From assembly GCA_029260755.1 (NCBI GenBank), contig JAJDCQ010000136.1, forward strand, positions 35,768 through 99,767: DNA of 64,000 bases. The letters are read 5' to 3'. A program made the position numbers and the translations under genes. The first letter of the stretch is position 1; every line of letters begins with the position of its first letter. This document shows, one piece after another, positions 17,606 to 27,350 of this stretch. The notes beneath the pieces are model-generated. The model searched no databases. It saw only the letters and a program-made list of their open reading frames with translations, and had not been told where the DNA came from. This DNA is from Planctomycetota bacterium. Lineage in GTDB: Bacteria > Planctomycetota > J058 > JAJDCQ01.

Positions 17606-19575
17606 GCCCGGGCCGGCTCGGGGAGCCAGCGCGCCTCGGCGAGGAGGTCGGCCGTCTCCTCGTAGGCGTGGAACTGCGGGACGTAGTAGAGGCCGGAGAA
17701 GACCTCGGGACGGGCCCGGACGGCCTCGAGCACCTCCAGGGCGGTGTCGCGGCCGAGCTTGCGCTGATCGGCGTCGTCGAGGTCGCCGAGCTTCGCGATC
17801 AGCTCCTTGCCCACCGGCATCCCGAAGCCCTTGCGGAGGAGCTGCGCGTTCCGGCGCGTCGTGATCTGCATGACGCCGGGGAACACCGCGAGCCTCCGAC
17901 CCTGCGCGACGCGCACCCGCTCGGCGAGCTCGACGAACGCGTCGGCGGTCCTCTCGACCGTCGCGACGTCGAAGATCGGCTGCGTCATGGCGAACGAGGC
18001 TCCGGCGTGCAGCGTCTTGGTCGCGAAGATCTCCGCCTGCTTCCGCACCGCGATCGGGTTGAACGCCGCGCCGACGTAGTACGGCAGCGGCGGGAGCCCC
18101 TCCTCCCAGGTGAGCGAGATGCCCTGCGCCCGGAGGGTGAAGGCGCGCAGGCCGGTCACGCTCCGGAGGTCGTAGGGGGCGCTCGAGGTCGACCAGACGC
18201 CGGTCGGCGGGTCGCCCGAGATCACGAGCACGTTCGGGCTCAGGTGGTGGAGGCTCTCCATCTCGGTCGCGAACGCGACGAGCGTCTTGTCGGCGCACGA
18301 GATGTGGAGGACGAGCTCGACGTCGGGCACCCGCGCCCGGACCATCCCGGCGAAGACGTCGCGGCCAAGGCGCGGCTCCCGGCCGGGGTTGTCGCCGAGG
18401 GTGATGTAGCGGATCCCGCGCGCGGCGAGCGTCTCGGCGCCGGCGAGCACGCGCTCCAGCCCCGGCTTGCCGACGCGCGGCGGGTCGAGCTCGACGAGGA
18501 CGGGACGCTCGGCGCGACCCTCGTCGGCGATCTCCGCCTCGAGGCGCGAGCGCGGCTCCGCGGGCGCGGCGCCCGGGGCGAGCCCTCCGGTCATCGCCGT
18601 GCGCATCCGCTCGTAGCGTTCGAGGTGACTCGCCCGCGCCGCCGCGAGACCGTCGGCGCCGATCTTCTCGAGCTCGTCCCGGAGGATTCCGATGTGCATC
18701 GGCGTGATGCCGCAGCACCCCCCGATGAGCCGGACGCCGGCCTCGACGAGCTTGCGGCCGAACCCGCTCACCGTCGCGCGCAGGCTCCGGTCGATCTCGA
18801 ACACGCCTTCGCAGAGGGTGCTCCGCCGCCCGACGTTCGGCTGCGCCGCGAGGGGAAGCGCCGTCCACTCCCGCATCTCGAGGATCCGGACGTAGAGCTC
18901 GGCGGGATCGAGGAAGCAGTTGAGACCGACCGCGTGGGCGCCGCCCTCGTCCGCCGCCCGGACGAGCGTCTCGAGGTCGTCGCCGTGGATCGTCGCGCTG
19001 CGACGCCCGCACGCGATCTGGAACACGACCGGGATCTCGGGGAACCGCTCCCGCGCGACCGAGAGAGCGGCGAGCCCCTCCTCGGCGCGATGCACCGTCT
19101 CGATGATGAAGCAGTCGACGCCGGCGCCGCCGAGCGCATCGATCTGCTCGCCGTAAGCGTCGCGAACCTCCTCGCCGGTCCGGCTTCGCGCCGCCGGGCT
19201 CGCGTCGGTCCGATGACTGATCGGCCCGACCGCCCCGGCGATGAACACGTCCCGTCCGGCGGCCGCCTCCCGGGCGATCTCGACGCCGCGCGTGTTGATC
19301 TGCGCGACCAGGCCCTCGTGGCCCTTGTCGAAGTTGCCGAGGTGGATCCGGTTCGCCCCGAACGTGTTCGTCTCGATGAGGTCGACGTCGGCCTCGTCGA
19401 GATACGCGCGGTGGACGTCGGAGACCTTCTTCGGGTCGGTCAGGTTGAGGAAGTCGAAGCTCTGCTCGCGGGGCACGCCGACGCGAGCGAGGAGGAAGCC
19501 CATCGCGCCATCGCCGCGGACGAGGCCGTCCTCGAGGCGACGAACGAAGGGGTGGTCAGCGATGCTTCGGGACAC
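17602..19575 (-). CDS. Bifunctional homocysteine S-methyltransferase / methylenetetrahydrofolate reductase
   Basis: A 657-aa fusion for methionine and one-carbon metabolism. Residues about 1-300 are a Zn-dependent methyltransferase barrel: DGAMGFLL, ETNTFGANR, the cysteine of VGLNCF and the Cys pair of LIGGCCGITP, the expected Zn ligands. Residues about 350-657 are a MetF-type TIM barrel (VELDPPRVG, ITLGDNPGR, SGDPPTGVW, FNPIAVRKQAEIFATK, TQPIFDV) that would use FAD to make methyl-THF. This architecture is known in several phyla. The GTG start at 19575 has GAGGAG 8 nt upstream. It is the last gene of the long minus-strand block, 74 bp after the HEAT lipoprotein, and is metabolically unrelated to it. 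The stop TAG lies in the CTAG end of element C. Confidence 0.93.
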   Translation of the reverse strand: MSRSIADHPFVRRLEDGLVRGDGAMGFLLARVGVPREQSFDFLNLTDPKKVSDVHRAYLDEADVDLIETNTFGANRIHLGNFDKGHEGLVAQINTRGVEIAREAAAGRDVFIAGAVGPISHRTDASPAARSRTGEEVRDAYGEQIDALGGAGVDCFIIETVHRAEEGLAALSVARERFPEIPVVFQIACGRRSATIHGDDLETLVRAADEGGAHAVGLNCFLDPAELYVRILEMREWTALPLAAQPNVGRRSTLCEGVFEIDRSLRATVSGFGRKLVEAGVRLIGGCCGITPMHIGILRDELEKIGADGLAAARASHLERYERMRTAMTGGLAPGAAPAEPRSRLEAEIADEGRAERPVLVELDPPRVGKPGLERVLAGAETLAARGIRYITLGDNPGREPRLGRDVFAGMVRARVPDVELVLHISCADKTLVAFATEMESLHHLSPNVLVISGDPPTGVWSTSSAPYDLRSVTGLRAFTLRAQGISLTWEEGLPPLPYYVGAAFNPIAVRKQAEIFATKTLHAGASFAMTQPIFDVATVERTADAFVELAERVRVAQGRRLAVFPGVMQITTRRNAQLLRKGFGMPVGKELIAKLGDLDDADQRKLGRDTALEVLEAVRARPEVFSGLYYVPQFHAYEETADLLAEARWLPEPARA

Positions 19576-19649
19576 GGCGCGGGCTCCTCGTGACGCAGTG
19601 CGACCGTTGATGATACGAGGTTTGCCGAGTCCGGGAAACCCCGGAACGC

Positions 19650-21623
19650 TCAGCGTGGCCCCTCGGCGGCGTCGCGGAGAATCCTGGCGAGCGCCCGGCG
19701 CGCCGCCCAGCCGACGAAGCGGTCGGTCGGGAAATAGCCCTGATCCTCGTAGGGAACGAGCCGCTCGAGCGCGTCGAGGAGCGAGGCGTCGGGAGCGAGG
19801 ACGACCAGCTCGGCCATCGCCAGCAGCTCGGGCGTGTCGGTCGATGCGAGCCGCGCGGTGACGAAGCCGCGCCCGGCCTCGTCGCCCGCGCGGGTCAGGA
19901 GCAAGGCCGCGAACGGCGCCGCCTCGCCATCGTCCGCGACGAGCTCGGCGCCGAGGGCCGGATCGAGCGCCACATCGGCGAGGACGAAGAACGCGAGCGC
20001 GGCGCGGCGCAGGGGATCGGGCCCCTTCACGAGCGCGTCGCGGGCGACGTCTGGCGCGGCGCCGAGGTCGGGCCCCGGCTCGTCGTCGGCGCGACCGAGG
20101 CGCCCAGCCGCGACCGCCCGTCCGAGCGCGGTCAGGGCGCTCGCCCGCGCCGCCTCGGTGAGCGACTCGTTCGCGACCGTCGATGCCACCGCGGCGGTCA
20201 GCTCCTCGTCGCCGGTCCGCGCGGCCACCTCGAACGCGAGCTCGGCGAGGAGACCGCTCCCATCGCCCGCCAGGAGCGGAGCCGCGAGACGGGCTCGGGC
20301 GGCGTCGATGGCGTCGGCGAGCGCGCCGGGCACGGCCGAGGCGGCCGCCTCGTCGCCGACGCGGGCGAGAAGCGCGGCCACGACGCCCTCGCGGGTCGGA
20401 GCGCCCGCGCCGGCCGCCGCTCCGCCCGTTCCGCCGGCCGCCGCTCCGGCGCCTCCGCTCGAGCCGGGAACGCCGGCGGCGAGGGCGGTGCCGAGCCCGC
20501 CGACGGCCAGGACGCGGACCGTCGGGTCCTCGTCGTCGAGCGCGACGACGAGCGCCGCCACTGACGCCGGGCTCGGCGCGAGCAGCCGGGTCGAGAACGT
20601 CGCGAGCTGACGCACCGTCAGCTCCTCGTCGGCGATCCCCGCGATGACCCGCTTCCGCGCGGCCCGACCGCCGGCCCGGGCGAGCCCGACCGAGGCGGCC
20701 ATCCGGACGAGCGCCGGCTGGACATCGGATGCGGCCGCGCGGCCGAGCGCCGCGCGCGCCGCGTCGCCGCCGATGATGCCGATCCCGAGCGCGGCGTGAA
20801 CCCGCGCGCTGGCCGGCTCCCCCGCGTCGAGGACGGGGACGAGGTCGTCGATCGCCCGCGGCCCGGCGAGCGCCGCCGCCTCGAGGACGCCGATCATCAC
20901 GCCGGCCTCGGGCGTCGCCTCCACGACCGCGCGGAGCCGCGCCGCCTCGCCCGAGATCGCCAGCCCGAGCGCCGCGAGGCGGCGCCGGACCGGATCCTCC
21001 CCGCCGTCGAGCTTGGCCGCGATCGCTTCGATGATGCGCTTGCCCAGATCGCGGTCGCGGAACGCGCGCGGCGGGGTCGGGCGCGCGATCGGCCCGCCGC
21101 CGCCATCGATGAGCGCCGAGAGCTCGGCGCGCCGGGCGCCGAGGGCGTCGTCGCGGGCGGTGAGCGCCTGGGTCGTGCACTCGACCCGGGCCCGCTCGAC
21201 GACGTCGACGACCCGCTCCGCCTGCTTCACGTGGCGCATCACCATCTCGCGCTCGCGCGGGTCGCCGCCGGCCTCCCGGGCCTTCTGGAGCAGGGCGAGG
21301 CGCGCCTTGTGGGCGGGGAGCTCGGCCTCCCGGTGGAGGATCGCGGCGAGCGCCCACGCGACCGACGCGTCGCGATGGGCGCCACGCTCGACCCATCCGA
21401 GGGCGAGCATCTCGAGGTCGCGCGCCCGGGAGGCGAGCGGCCCGCCCGGATCGCCGAGGTCGGCCTCGGACAGCTCCGCGCGCAGCGCCTCGAACGCCGC
21501 ATCCCGGTCGATCGGCGCGACGCCGCCGCCGTCGTCTCCGCCGTCAGGCGTCGACTTGCAACCGACGAGGGTCGCGACGAGCAGGATCGAGAGCGCCGCG
21601 AAGGAAGGCCTCACCGGTCTCAT
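19650..21623 (-). CDS. HEAT-repeat lipoprotein
   Basis: A 657-aa predicted lipoprotein: the signal peptide ends in the lipobox LVGC (Cys about residue 22), followed by a short Gly/Asp-rich spacer. Most of the rest is alpha-helical repeat sequence of HEAT type (for example ALVRMAASVGLARAGGRAAR and ADEELTVRQLATF-like turns), with an alanine/glycine-rich insert near 400. The ATG overlaps the TGA of the upstream metallopeptidase-like gene by one base (TGATG), with GGAG just upstream inside that gene, so the two are translationally coupled. Likely an envelope scaffold working with the HtrA cluster; that role is inferred from position only. Confidence 0.82.
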   Translation of the reverse strand: MRPVRPSFAALSILLVATLVGCKSTPDGGDDGGGVAPIDRDAAFEALRAELSEADLGDPGGPLASRARDLEMLALGWVERGAHRDASVAWALAAILHREAELPAHKARLALLQKAREAGGDPREREMVMRHVKQAERVVDVVERARVECTTQALTARDDALGARRAELSALIDGGGGPIARPTPPRAFRDRDLGKRIIEAIAAKLDGGEDPVRRRLAALGLAISGEAARLRAVVEATPEAGVMIGVLEAAALAGPRAIDDLVPVLDAGEPASARVHAALGIGIIGGDAARAALGRAAASDVQPALVRMAASVGLARAGGRAARKRVIAGIADEELTVRQLATFSTRLLAPSPASVAALVVALDDEDPTVRVLAVGGLGTALAAGVPGSSGGAGAAAGGTGGAAAGAGAPTREGVVAALLARVGDEAAASAVPGALADAIDAARARLAAPLLAGDGSGLLAELAFEVAARTGDEELTAAVASTVANESLTEAARASALTALGRAVAAGRLGRADDEPGPDLGAAPDVARDALVKGPDPLRRAALAFFVLADVALDPALGAELVADDGEAAPFAALLLTRAGDEAGRGFVTARLASTDTPELLAMAELVVLAPDASLLDALERLVPYEDQGYFPTDRFVGWAARRALARILRDAAEGPR

Positions 21624-23491
21624 CAGTTGTGCTTCTCCTCCCAGGCCCGCCAGGCGGCCTCGATCTCGGCCGTGGCGAGCTGGTCCACGGTCGTCCCGCG
21701 GAGGAAGGCGACGATGCCGTCCGCGGTGGGGACGAGCCGGGGCGCGCCCGCGCGCTCGTCGTCCTCCGCCAGGATGAGGAACCGCGTGAGCGAGAACGCC
21801 TCGGCGTAGACGGCGTTCATGTCGGCTCCGGTGTAGGCGTCCCGGTCGGTGGCGATCACCTCCCGGAGGGTCCGTCTTTCGCCCGAGGCGGCCCGCGCGG
21901 CGAGGAGGCGGGCCTGGAAGCGACGGTTTCGGCAGAGCCGCATCCGCGGCGGCTTGGGGAACGCGTCGGTGTCGAGCTCCTCGTCCTTCCGGCCCTTGCG
22001 CGTCTCGCGGCGGAGCGCCTTGAGCGAGCGCTTGTCATGGAAGAGCGCGGCCGCGAAGTACTGGGCGAGCCCCTCCTCGAGCCACTTCGGCCGCCCGACC
22101 CGGGGCATCGCCACGTGCATCCCGTAGTGGGCCTCCTCGTGGAGCAAGCCCTCGAGGAGGTGCTCGCGATCGAGGTCCGCTCGTGCGAACAGGACGATGC
22201 GCCGGCGACCGCCGTCGTAGAAGCCGCCGCTGTTGCGGAAGCCGGGCGCCTCGCGGTCGCAGAACTCGATGTACTCGCGGTGCTCGCGGAAGAGGAGCAC
22301 GCTCGCCTTCCGCATCGGCGGGCGGACGCCGAGGACGTGGAGCAGCCGGAGGAAGCCGTCGTCCATCTGATCGCCCGCCCACCTGGCGAGCCAGCGCGGG
22401 AGGTTACTCTTGATCGCGAACCGCTTGGTCGAGTAGCGCCGCGCGCCCTCCCAGTCGGTCCCGTCGTCCTCGGGCTCCGCGGGCTCCTCGTCGAGGCCGC
22501 GGGCGGCCGCCAGCTCCGCCTCCGCCTTCGCGGCCGCCTCGGCCTCCCGCTGGCGCACCTCGATGTCGAGGAGCCACTCGCGGACATCCGCGATCTCCGC
22601 GACGAGCTCGGCGTCGCCGGCGTGCGCCGCCTCGGCGCTCCTGAGCTCGGCCCGCGCATCCTCGAAGCGTCCGAGGCGGACCCACGCGCCCGCGATCACG
22701 ACCGAGGGGTGGCGGCGGTCGGGGATGAGAGCCCGGACGCGCTCGAGGAGCTCGCGCGCGTCGGCGCCCTCCCCGGCGCCGACCTGCTCCGCGGCGATCT
22801 CGTCGACGAGCGCCTGGGCGTCGATCCGGTCGGGTTCGATCTGGAGCGAGTCGACGACGCGGTCGCCGGCGATCGCGAGATCGCGCCGGCCGAACGCGGC
22901 CAGGGCGAGGCGGTAGAGGTTGGTCGCCTTCTCGCCCGGGTTCGCCGAGGGGAGATCGAGCGACCGCGCCATCAGACGCTCGGCCGTCGCGGCGTCGCCG
23001 CCCTCGCGCGCCCGGTCCACCCCGACCTGACAGGCGTAGCGCAGGAGGCTCTCGACCTCGCGCCGACCGGCGGTTCCCTTCTTCACATCGGGGAGGATCG
23101 CGTCGAGGATCACGACGGCGTCGGCGAACCGCTCCTTGCCGGCGAGGGCGTAGGCCTCGCGGTACTGCTCGCGCCAGAGCTCCTGGGGCGGGGGCCTCCA
23201 GACCTCGACGTCCTCCTCGGGGTCGCCGATGAACGCGAGCTCGGCGGCCTCGGGGTCCGGCTTCGGCGGCTCGACCTCGGGGGGCCGCTCCGCCTCGCGC
23301 TCGGCGGCGAGCTCGGCCTCGGCGTCGTCGCCACCGGTCCGGGCGACGAGCGCGATGCCCGCGAGAAGGACGAGTCCCATGAAGGCGATCGCCGCACCGG
23401 CGAACGTCTTGCCGAGCTGCGCGGTGCTCGCCTCGCGCTCGAGCTTCCCGCGCTTCCGGAGCGGGCTCTTCTTGGGAGGACGGGCGCTCAT
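21623..23491 (-). CDS. Membrane-anchored HExxH metallopeptidase-like protein with TPR-like region
   Basis: A 622-aa protein: basic cytoplasmic N terminus, one transmembrane helix (about 28-48), an acidic/proline linker, a helical TPR-like region (about 100-330), and a C-terminal domain with HEEAHYGMH near residue 450 followed by WLEEGLAQYFAA about 22 residues later. HExxH plus a downstream Glu is the gluzincin pattern, seen in the peptidase-MA-like families of unknown substrate. The active site would be outside the cytoplasmic membrane. Two starts are possible: ATG 23491 or a GTG at 23497 that overlaps the upstream stop; I used the ATG. It sits directly after the active HtrA paralogue, which suggests a joint proteolytic or envelope-maintenance role. 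Confidence 0.8.
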   Translation of the reverse strand: MSARPPKKSPLRKRGKLEREASTAQLGKTFAGAAIAFMGLVLLAGIALVARTGGDDAEAELAAEREAERPPEVEPPKPDPEAAELAFIGDPEEDVEVWRPPPQELWREQYREAYALAGKERFADAVVILDAILPDVKKGTAGRREVESLLRYACQVGVDRAREGGDAATAERLMARSLDLPSANPGEKATNLYRLALAAFGRRDLAIAGDRVVDSLQIEPDRIDAQALVDEIAAEQVGAGEGADARELLERVRALIPDRRHPSVVIAGAWVRLGRFEDARAELRSAEAAHAGDAELVAEIADVREWLLDIEVRQREAEAAAKAEAELAAARGLDEEPAEPEDDGTDWEGARRYSTKRFAIKSNLPRWLARWAGDQMDDGFLRLLHVLGVRPPMRKASVLLFREHREYIEFCDREAPGFRNSGGFYDGGRRRIVLFARADLDREHLLEGLLHEEAHYGMHVAMPRVGRPKWLEEGLAQYFAAALFHDKRSLKALRRETRKGRKDEELDTDAFPKPPRMRLCRNRRFQARLLAARAASGERRTLREVIATDRDAYTGADMNAVYAEAFSLTRFLILAEDDERAGAPRLVPTADGIVAFLRGTTVDQLATAEIEAAWRAWEEKHN

Positions 23492-23493
23492 GC

Positions 23494-25275
23494 TCACTCG
23501 TCGCCGTCGTCGCCGTCTTCGCCGTCGTCGCCGTCGCCTTCGGGCGGGGCGCCGCCGGGGATCGGAAACGGCACCTCGATCGCCTTGCCCTTGCGCCAGA
23601 CGGTCACCGTGACGGTGCTCCCGGGCGCCGAGCGGCGAATCCGATCGTCGAGGTCGAAGTAGTCGACCGGCTGACGGCCGTCCCACTTGCCGATCACGTC
23701 GCCCGCCGCGATCCCCGCCTTCGCGGACGCGCTGTCGGGGGTGACCTCCTCGACGACGATCCCGGTCCCCGTGTCGTCCACATCACCGAGGACGAGGCCG
23801 AGCGCCTCGGGGGTCGGCCGAGGGCCGGAGGGCGCGGGCGGGCCGCCGCCCTCGGGCTTGCCCCCGTCGGGGCCCTCTTCGCCGCCGTCGGGTGCGCCGC
23901 CGCCGCCGGGAGTCGGCCGGGCCTTGAGCCGGGCGCCCTCGTGCTCGGAGCTGTTCACGACGGAGAGCTCGACGGTCATGGCCGTCTGGCCGCGCAGGAT
24001 GCGGATGGTGACGCTGTTGCCGAAGCGCTCGCCCGACAGGAGGCTGTCGAGCTGGAAGCGGTCGAGCGCCTCCGCGCCGTTCCAGTGGGTGATCACGTCG
24101 CCGGGCAGGACGCCGGCCTCATCGGCGGGAGAGCCATCGTAGACGCCCGTGATGATGACGCCATCCATCGTGATCTCGCCGAAGTCGAGGCCGACGAAGG
24201 GCGTGTTCGGCGACGGCGGGAGGTTGCCGCCGGGGGTCAGCTCGTCGTCCGAGCGCCCCTTCTCGATCTCGATCGTGACCGTGACGCGCGCGCCCGGGCC
24301 GTCGGGATCGCCCGCGACCGCGCGCATCACGACGACCTCGATCGAGCTGCCGACCGGGAAGGTGCTCACGATCCCCTTCCAGCGGAGCTCGTTGATCACG
24401 GGGTAGCCGGCGGCCTCGACGATCCGGTCGCCCGCCTTCAGGCCCGCCTCGCCGGCCTTCGCCCCGTCGGCGACCCGGCGCACGATCACCCCGGTCGGGG
24501 GCTCCGCCGACCGGGCGGGCGGCTCCTCGAGGAGCAGCCCGTTCACCGCGCCGTGATCGACCTTCTCGCCGCCGGCGTTCCGGAGCGTCTCGAGGAAGCG
24601 CGCGATCTGGACGGCGCTGATCGCGTAGCCGATGCCGGTGTTGCGCCGCTCGCCGAAGCGGACGGCGATGCGGCCGTTGATGCCCATCACCGCCCCGTCG
24701 AGGTCGATGAGCGGCCCGCCCGAGTTGCCCGGATTGACGGCCGCGTCGGTCTGGATCGCGTCGCCGTAGCCGCCCTGGTAGCGGTGGAACGCGCTGACGA
24801 TCCCCAGGGTCACGGTCGGTTCGGCGTCGTGCTCGGCGAAGCCCCACGGGTTGCCGAGGGCGAAGACCCACTGCCCGACCCGGAGCGCGTCCGAGTCGCC
24901 GAGCGGGACGAACGGCAGCGGGCCGCCGACCCAGTCCTCGATCTTGAGGAGCGTGATGTCGCCGATCTCGTCGTGGCCGCGGACGGTGGCCGTGTGCTCG
25001 AACCCGCCGGGCCGGAAGATCGTCCACTTCTTCTGGCCGCCGGCGACGTGGTGGTTCGTCACGACCCACCCGTCGGGGCTCACGATCACGCCCGAGCCGC
25101 CGCCGATCGCGACGAACGCCGGGCGACACCGCTCCACCACCTCGGTGACGCGCTTCTCGAAGCGCTTCACGCTGTCGGGGATCTCGGCATCGGCGCCGCG
25201 GGCCGTCGCGGGCGCCAGGAGGGAGGCGATCGCGACGAGCGTCGACGCGACCGCCGCGGGGGCTCGGCGTCTCAT
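23494..25275 (-). CDS. HtrA/Deg-family serine protease with three PDZ domains (catalytic triad intact)
   Basis: A 593-aa exported protease of the DegP/HtrA type. Signal peptide about 1-28. The trypsin-like domain shows H76 in TNHHVAG, D106 in GDITLLKI and S185 in NPGNSGGPL, so the full triad is present. PDZ-like domains follow at about 240-335, 350-430 and 480-570, separated by Pro/Gly-rich linkers; the second and third carry SPADEAGVLPGDVI and SASAKAGIAAGDVI. The tail is very acidic. HtrA proteins degrade or refold damaged envelope proteins and use PDZ domains for substrate recognition and regulation. The ATG overlaps the stop of the next upstream paralogue by 4 bp (ATGA). It is the only member of the three-gene HtrA set that looks enzymatically active. 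Confidence 0.92.
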   Translation of the reverse strand: MRRRAPAAVASTLVAIASLLAPATARGADAEIPDSVKRFEKRVTEVVERCRPAFVAIGGGSGVIVSPDGWVVTNHHVAGGQKKWTIFRPGGFEHTATVRGHDEIGDITLLKIEDWVGGPLPFVPLGDSDALRVGQWVFALGNPWGFAEHDAEPTVTLGIVSAFHRYQGGYGDAIQTDAAVNPGNSGGPLIDLDGAVMGINGRIAVRFGERRNTGIGYAISAVQIARFLETLRNAGGEKVDHGAVNGLLLEEPPARSAEPPTGVIVRRVADGAKAGEAGLKAGDRIVEAAGYPVINELRWKGIVSTFPVGSSIEVVVMRAVAGDPDGPGARVTVTIEIEKGRSDDELTPGGNLPPSPNTPFVGLDFGEITMDGVIITGVYDGSPADEAGVLPGDVITHWNGAEALDRFQLDSLLSGERFGNSVTIRILRGQTAMTVELSVVNSSEHEGARLKARPTPGGGGAPDGGEEGPDGGKPEGGGPPAPSGPRPTPEALGLVLGDVDDTGTGIVVEEVTPDSASAKAGIAAGDVIGKWDGRQPVDYFDLDDRIRRSAPGSTVTVTVWRKGKAIEVPFPIPGGAPPEGDGDDGEDGDDGDE

Positions 25276-27350
25276 TCGTCATCCTCCGTCGCAGGGAGTG
25301 GCGCGTCGGGCGATACGGCGGGCGGGGCCGCCTGGCGATCGGTCCGGTTGGTGAGGTCGGGGCGAGGGGCGGGGACGAGCGCGCCCCGGCGCCGGCGCGC
25401 GACCTCGGGCCGTCCGACCGCCGTGAGCCAGCGCTGCCACGCCCGCTCCACCGAATCGGGGGTCACCCCCCGGCTCGGGTGATCGGTCAGGACGGGATGG
25501 AAGGTGAGCGCGCCGACGCCGGCGCGGATCACGACGAGCTCCAGGGCGTGCCCCGACGAGGTGCCGACGACCCGCGCGACCATCTCGTCGACGGTGGCGA
25601 ACTCGGACCCGTCGATACGGACGATCACATCGCCCGCCCTGAGACCGGCCCGCTCGGCGCCGCGGCCAGCAATGACCGACTCGATCTTGCCGGCGGCGAG
25701 GTAGCCGGGCGGCGGCGGCGTCACGGCGGTGTAGGTGATGCCCAGGTAGCCGGGCGTCGCGATCGTGTGCCGGCGAACCAGGTCGTGGAGCAGCCACAGG
25801 CAGCGGCTCCGGACCTCGGGATCGTCGCTCGCCGCGCCGTCGAGGAGCACGTCGAGGGCTCGCCCCTCGAGCGCCGCGAGCCGCTCGGTCGCCGCCTGCC
25901 GGACCGCCCAGTCGGGCTCCTCGAGGCGCCGGATGTCGGCGCGCGCGGCGCTCGACTCGGCGGCGGTGAGGGCGCCGAGGACGCCCGGCCGGAGGTCGGC
26001 GGGCGCGATGACGTCGGGGATGGCGTTCTCCCGATCGTCGTCGCCCTCGTCGTCGGCGGGGTCCTCGTCGTCGGCCGCCGAGCTCACCGGAGGATCGTCG
26101 GCGATCGCGAGGGTCATCGGCCCCGGGCGGATCGTGACGCGGCGTGCCTGGTCGGCCGAGTCGCCGTCCTCGCCGTCGTCGGGCTCGCCGCCATCGTCGC
26201 GGTCGCCGTCTTCGTCGGGCTCCCCGTCGGGCTCCTCGTCGGGCTCCTCGTCGGGCTCGGGCGCTCCGTCGCCTTCGCCTTCCCCCTCACCCTCGCCGGC
26301 GTCGCTCGGCACGTCCTTCGGGCGCGGGGCCAGGATGGCCTCGAGGTCCTTCTCCTCGCCCTTGCGGAGCACGCGAATCGTCACCTTCTCGCCGACGTCG
26401 AACCGGCCGAGGAGGCGCCGCAGGTCGCGCGCGTTCGCGAGCGGCTTGCCGCCGACGGCCAGGAGGCGGTCGCCCTTCTTCACCCCCGCGAGCTCGGCGG
26501 CCGAGCCGGGGACGACGCCGGTGACCGGGATCCCGGGCTTTCCGTCGCTCCCCATCGTCACGCCGAGGAACGGCGGCGGCGGGCGCTCGACGTCGTGGCC
26601 GCGGGCGAGGACGGGGATCACCTTGCGGAACTCCCAGACCGGAATCGCGAAGCCGACGCCGCTGTTCAGGCCCGGACGATCGCTCATCTCGACGATGACG
26701 CCGATCACGCGTCCCTCGAGGCTGGCGAGCGCTCCGCCGAGGTTACGCCGGTTCACCTTCGCGTCGGTCTGCACCGCGCGTCCCTTGAACCGACCGGTCG
26801 CGCTGAGGATGCCCGTCGTCATCGTGTGCCCGAGCCCGGGGGCCCCGCGTCCGACGGCGACGGTGAGCTGTCCGAGCCGGAGCCGGGCCCCGTCCTTCCA
26901 GTGGGGCATGACGAGCGGCGCGGGTGGATCCACCCGCAGGAGCGCGAGGTCGCGCTGGTGGTCGCGCCCGAGGAGGCGGGCGTCGAGGCGCCGGCCGTCG
27001 GGGAGGGTCACCCTGGCGACGACCGGACGCGAGGTTCGAGGGCGGACGGCGGCGCCGAACGGGCCGGCCAGGGCCGATGGCGCCGGCGAGCGCATCGGCG
27101 CGCCCTCCAGGCCGGTGCTGCTCGTCAGGATGAGTCCCTGCCGATCGACGATCACGCCCGAGAGCGGCGTCGCGCGGTTGCCGTCCTTCGCGATCGGCTC
27201 GATCCGGACGACCGCCTTCGCCGCGCGGTCCGCCGCGACCCGGAAGGCCTCCTCGAGATCGCCGGCGGGCGGAGCGTCGCCGTCGTCGGCGCGGGCCGGC
27301 GATGGGCCGGCGAGCACGACGACGGCCGCGAGCAGGAGCGCTCTTCTCAC
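25272..27350 (-). CDS. HtrA-like pseudoprotease with PDZ domains (His and Ser of the triad lost)
   Basis: A 692-aa exported paralogue of the neighbouring protease. The trypsin-like fold is recognisable, but the triad is broken. The His position reads LTSSTGL instead of TNHHV (Thr at about 79), and the nucleophile motif reads NRRNLGGAL instead of NPGNSGGPL (Leu 204). Only the Asp region (RDLALLRV, D134) is kept. A PDZ-like domain follows (about 250-345), then a long acidic Glu/Asp/Pro-rich stretch, a short HEAT-like piece (about 475-530) and a second PDZ domain (about 540-625). The GTG start overlaps the upstream paralogue stop (GTGA). A binding, regulatory or scaffold role is inferred, since it cannot hydrolyse peptides by the usual mechanism. 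Confidence 0.87.
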   Translation of the reverse strand: MRRALLLAAVVVLAGPSPARADDGDAPPAGDLEEAFRVAADRAAKAVVRIEPIAKDGNRATPLSGVIVDRQGLILTSSTGLEGAPMRSPAPSALAGPFGAAVRPRTSRPVVARVTLPDGRRLDARLLGRDHQRDLALLRVDPPAPLVMPHWKDGARLRLGQLTVAVGRGAPGLGHTMTTGILSATGRFKGRAVQTDAKVNRRNLGGALASLEGRVIGVIVEMSDRPGLNSGVGFAIPVWEFRKVIPVLARGHDVERPPPPFLGVTMGSDGKPGIPVTGVVPGSAAELAGVKKGDRLLAVGGKPLANARDLRRLLGRFDVGEKVTIRVLRKGEEKDLEAILAPRPKDVPSDAGEGEGEGEGDGAPEPDEEPDEEPDGEPDEDGDRDDGGEPDDGEDGDSADQARRVTIRPGPMTLAIADDPPVSSAADDEDPADDEGDDDRENAIPDVIAPADLRPGVLGALTAAESSAARADIRRLEEPDWAVRQAATERLAALEGRALDVLLDGAASDDPEVRSRCLWLLHDLVRRHTIATPGYLGITYTAVTPPPPGYLAAGKIESVIAGRGAERAGLRAGDVIVRIDGSEFATVDEMVARVVGTSSGHALELVVIRAGVGALTFHPVLTDHPSRGVTPDSVERAWQRWLTAVGRPEVARRRRGALVPAPRPDLTNRTDRQAAPPAVSPDAPLPATEDDE

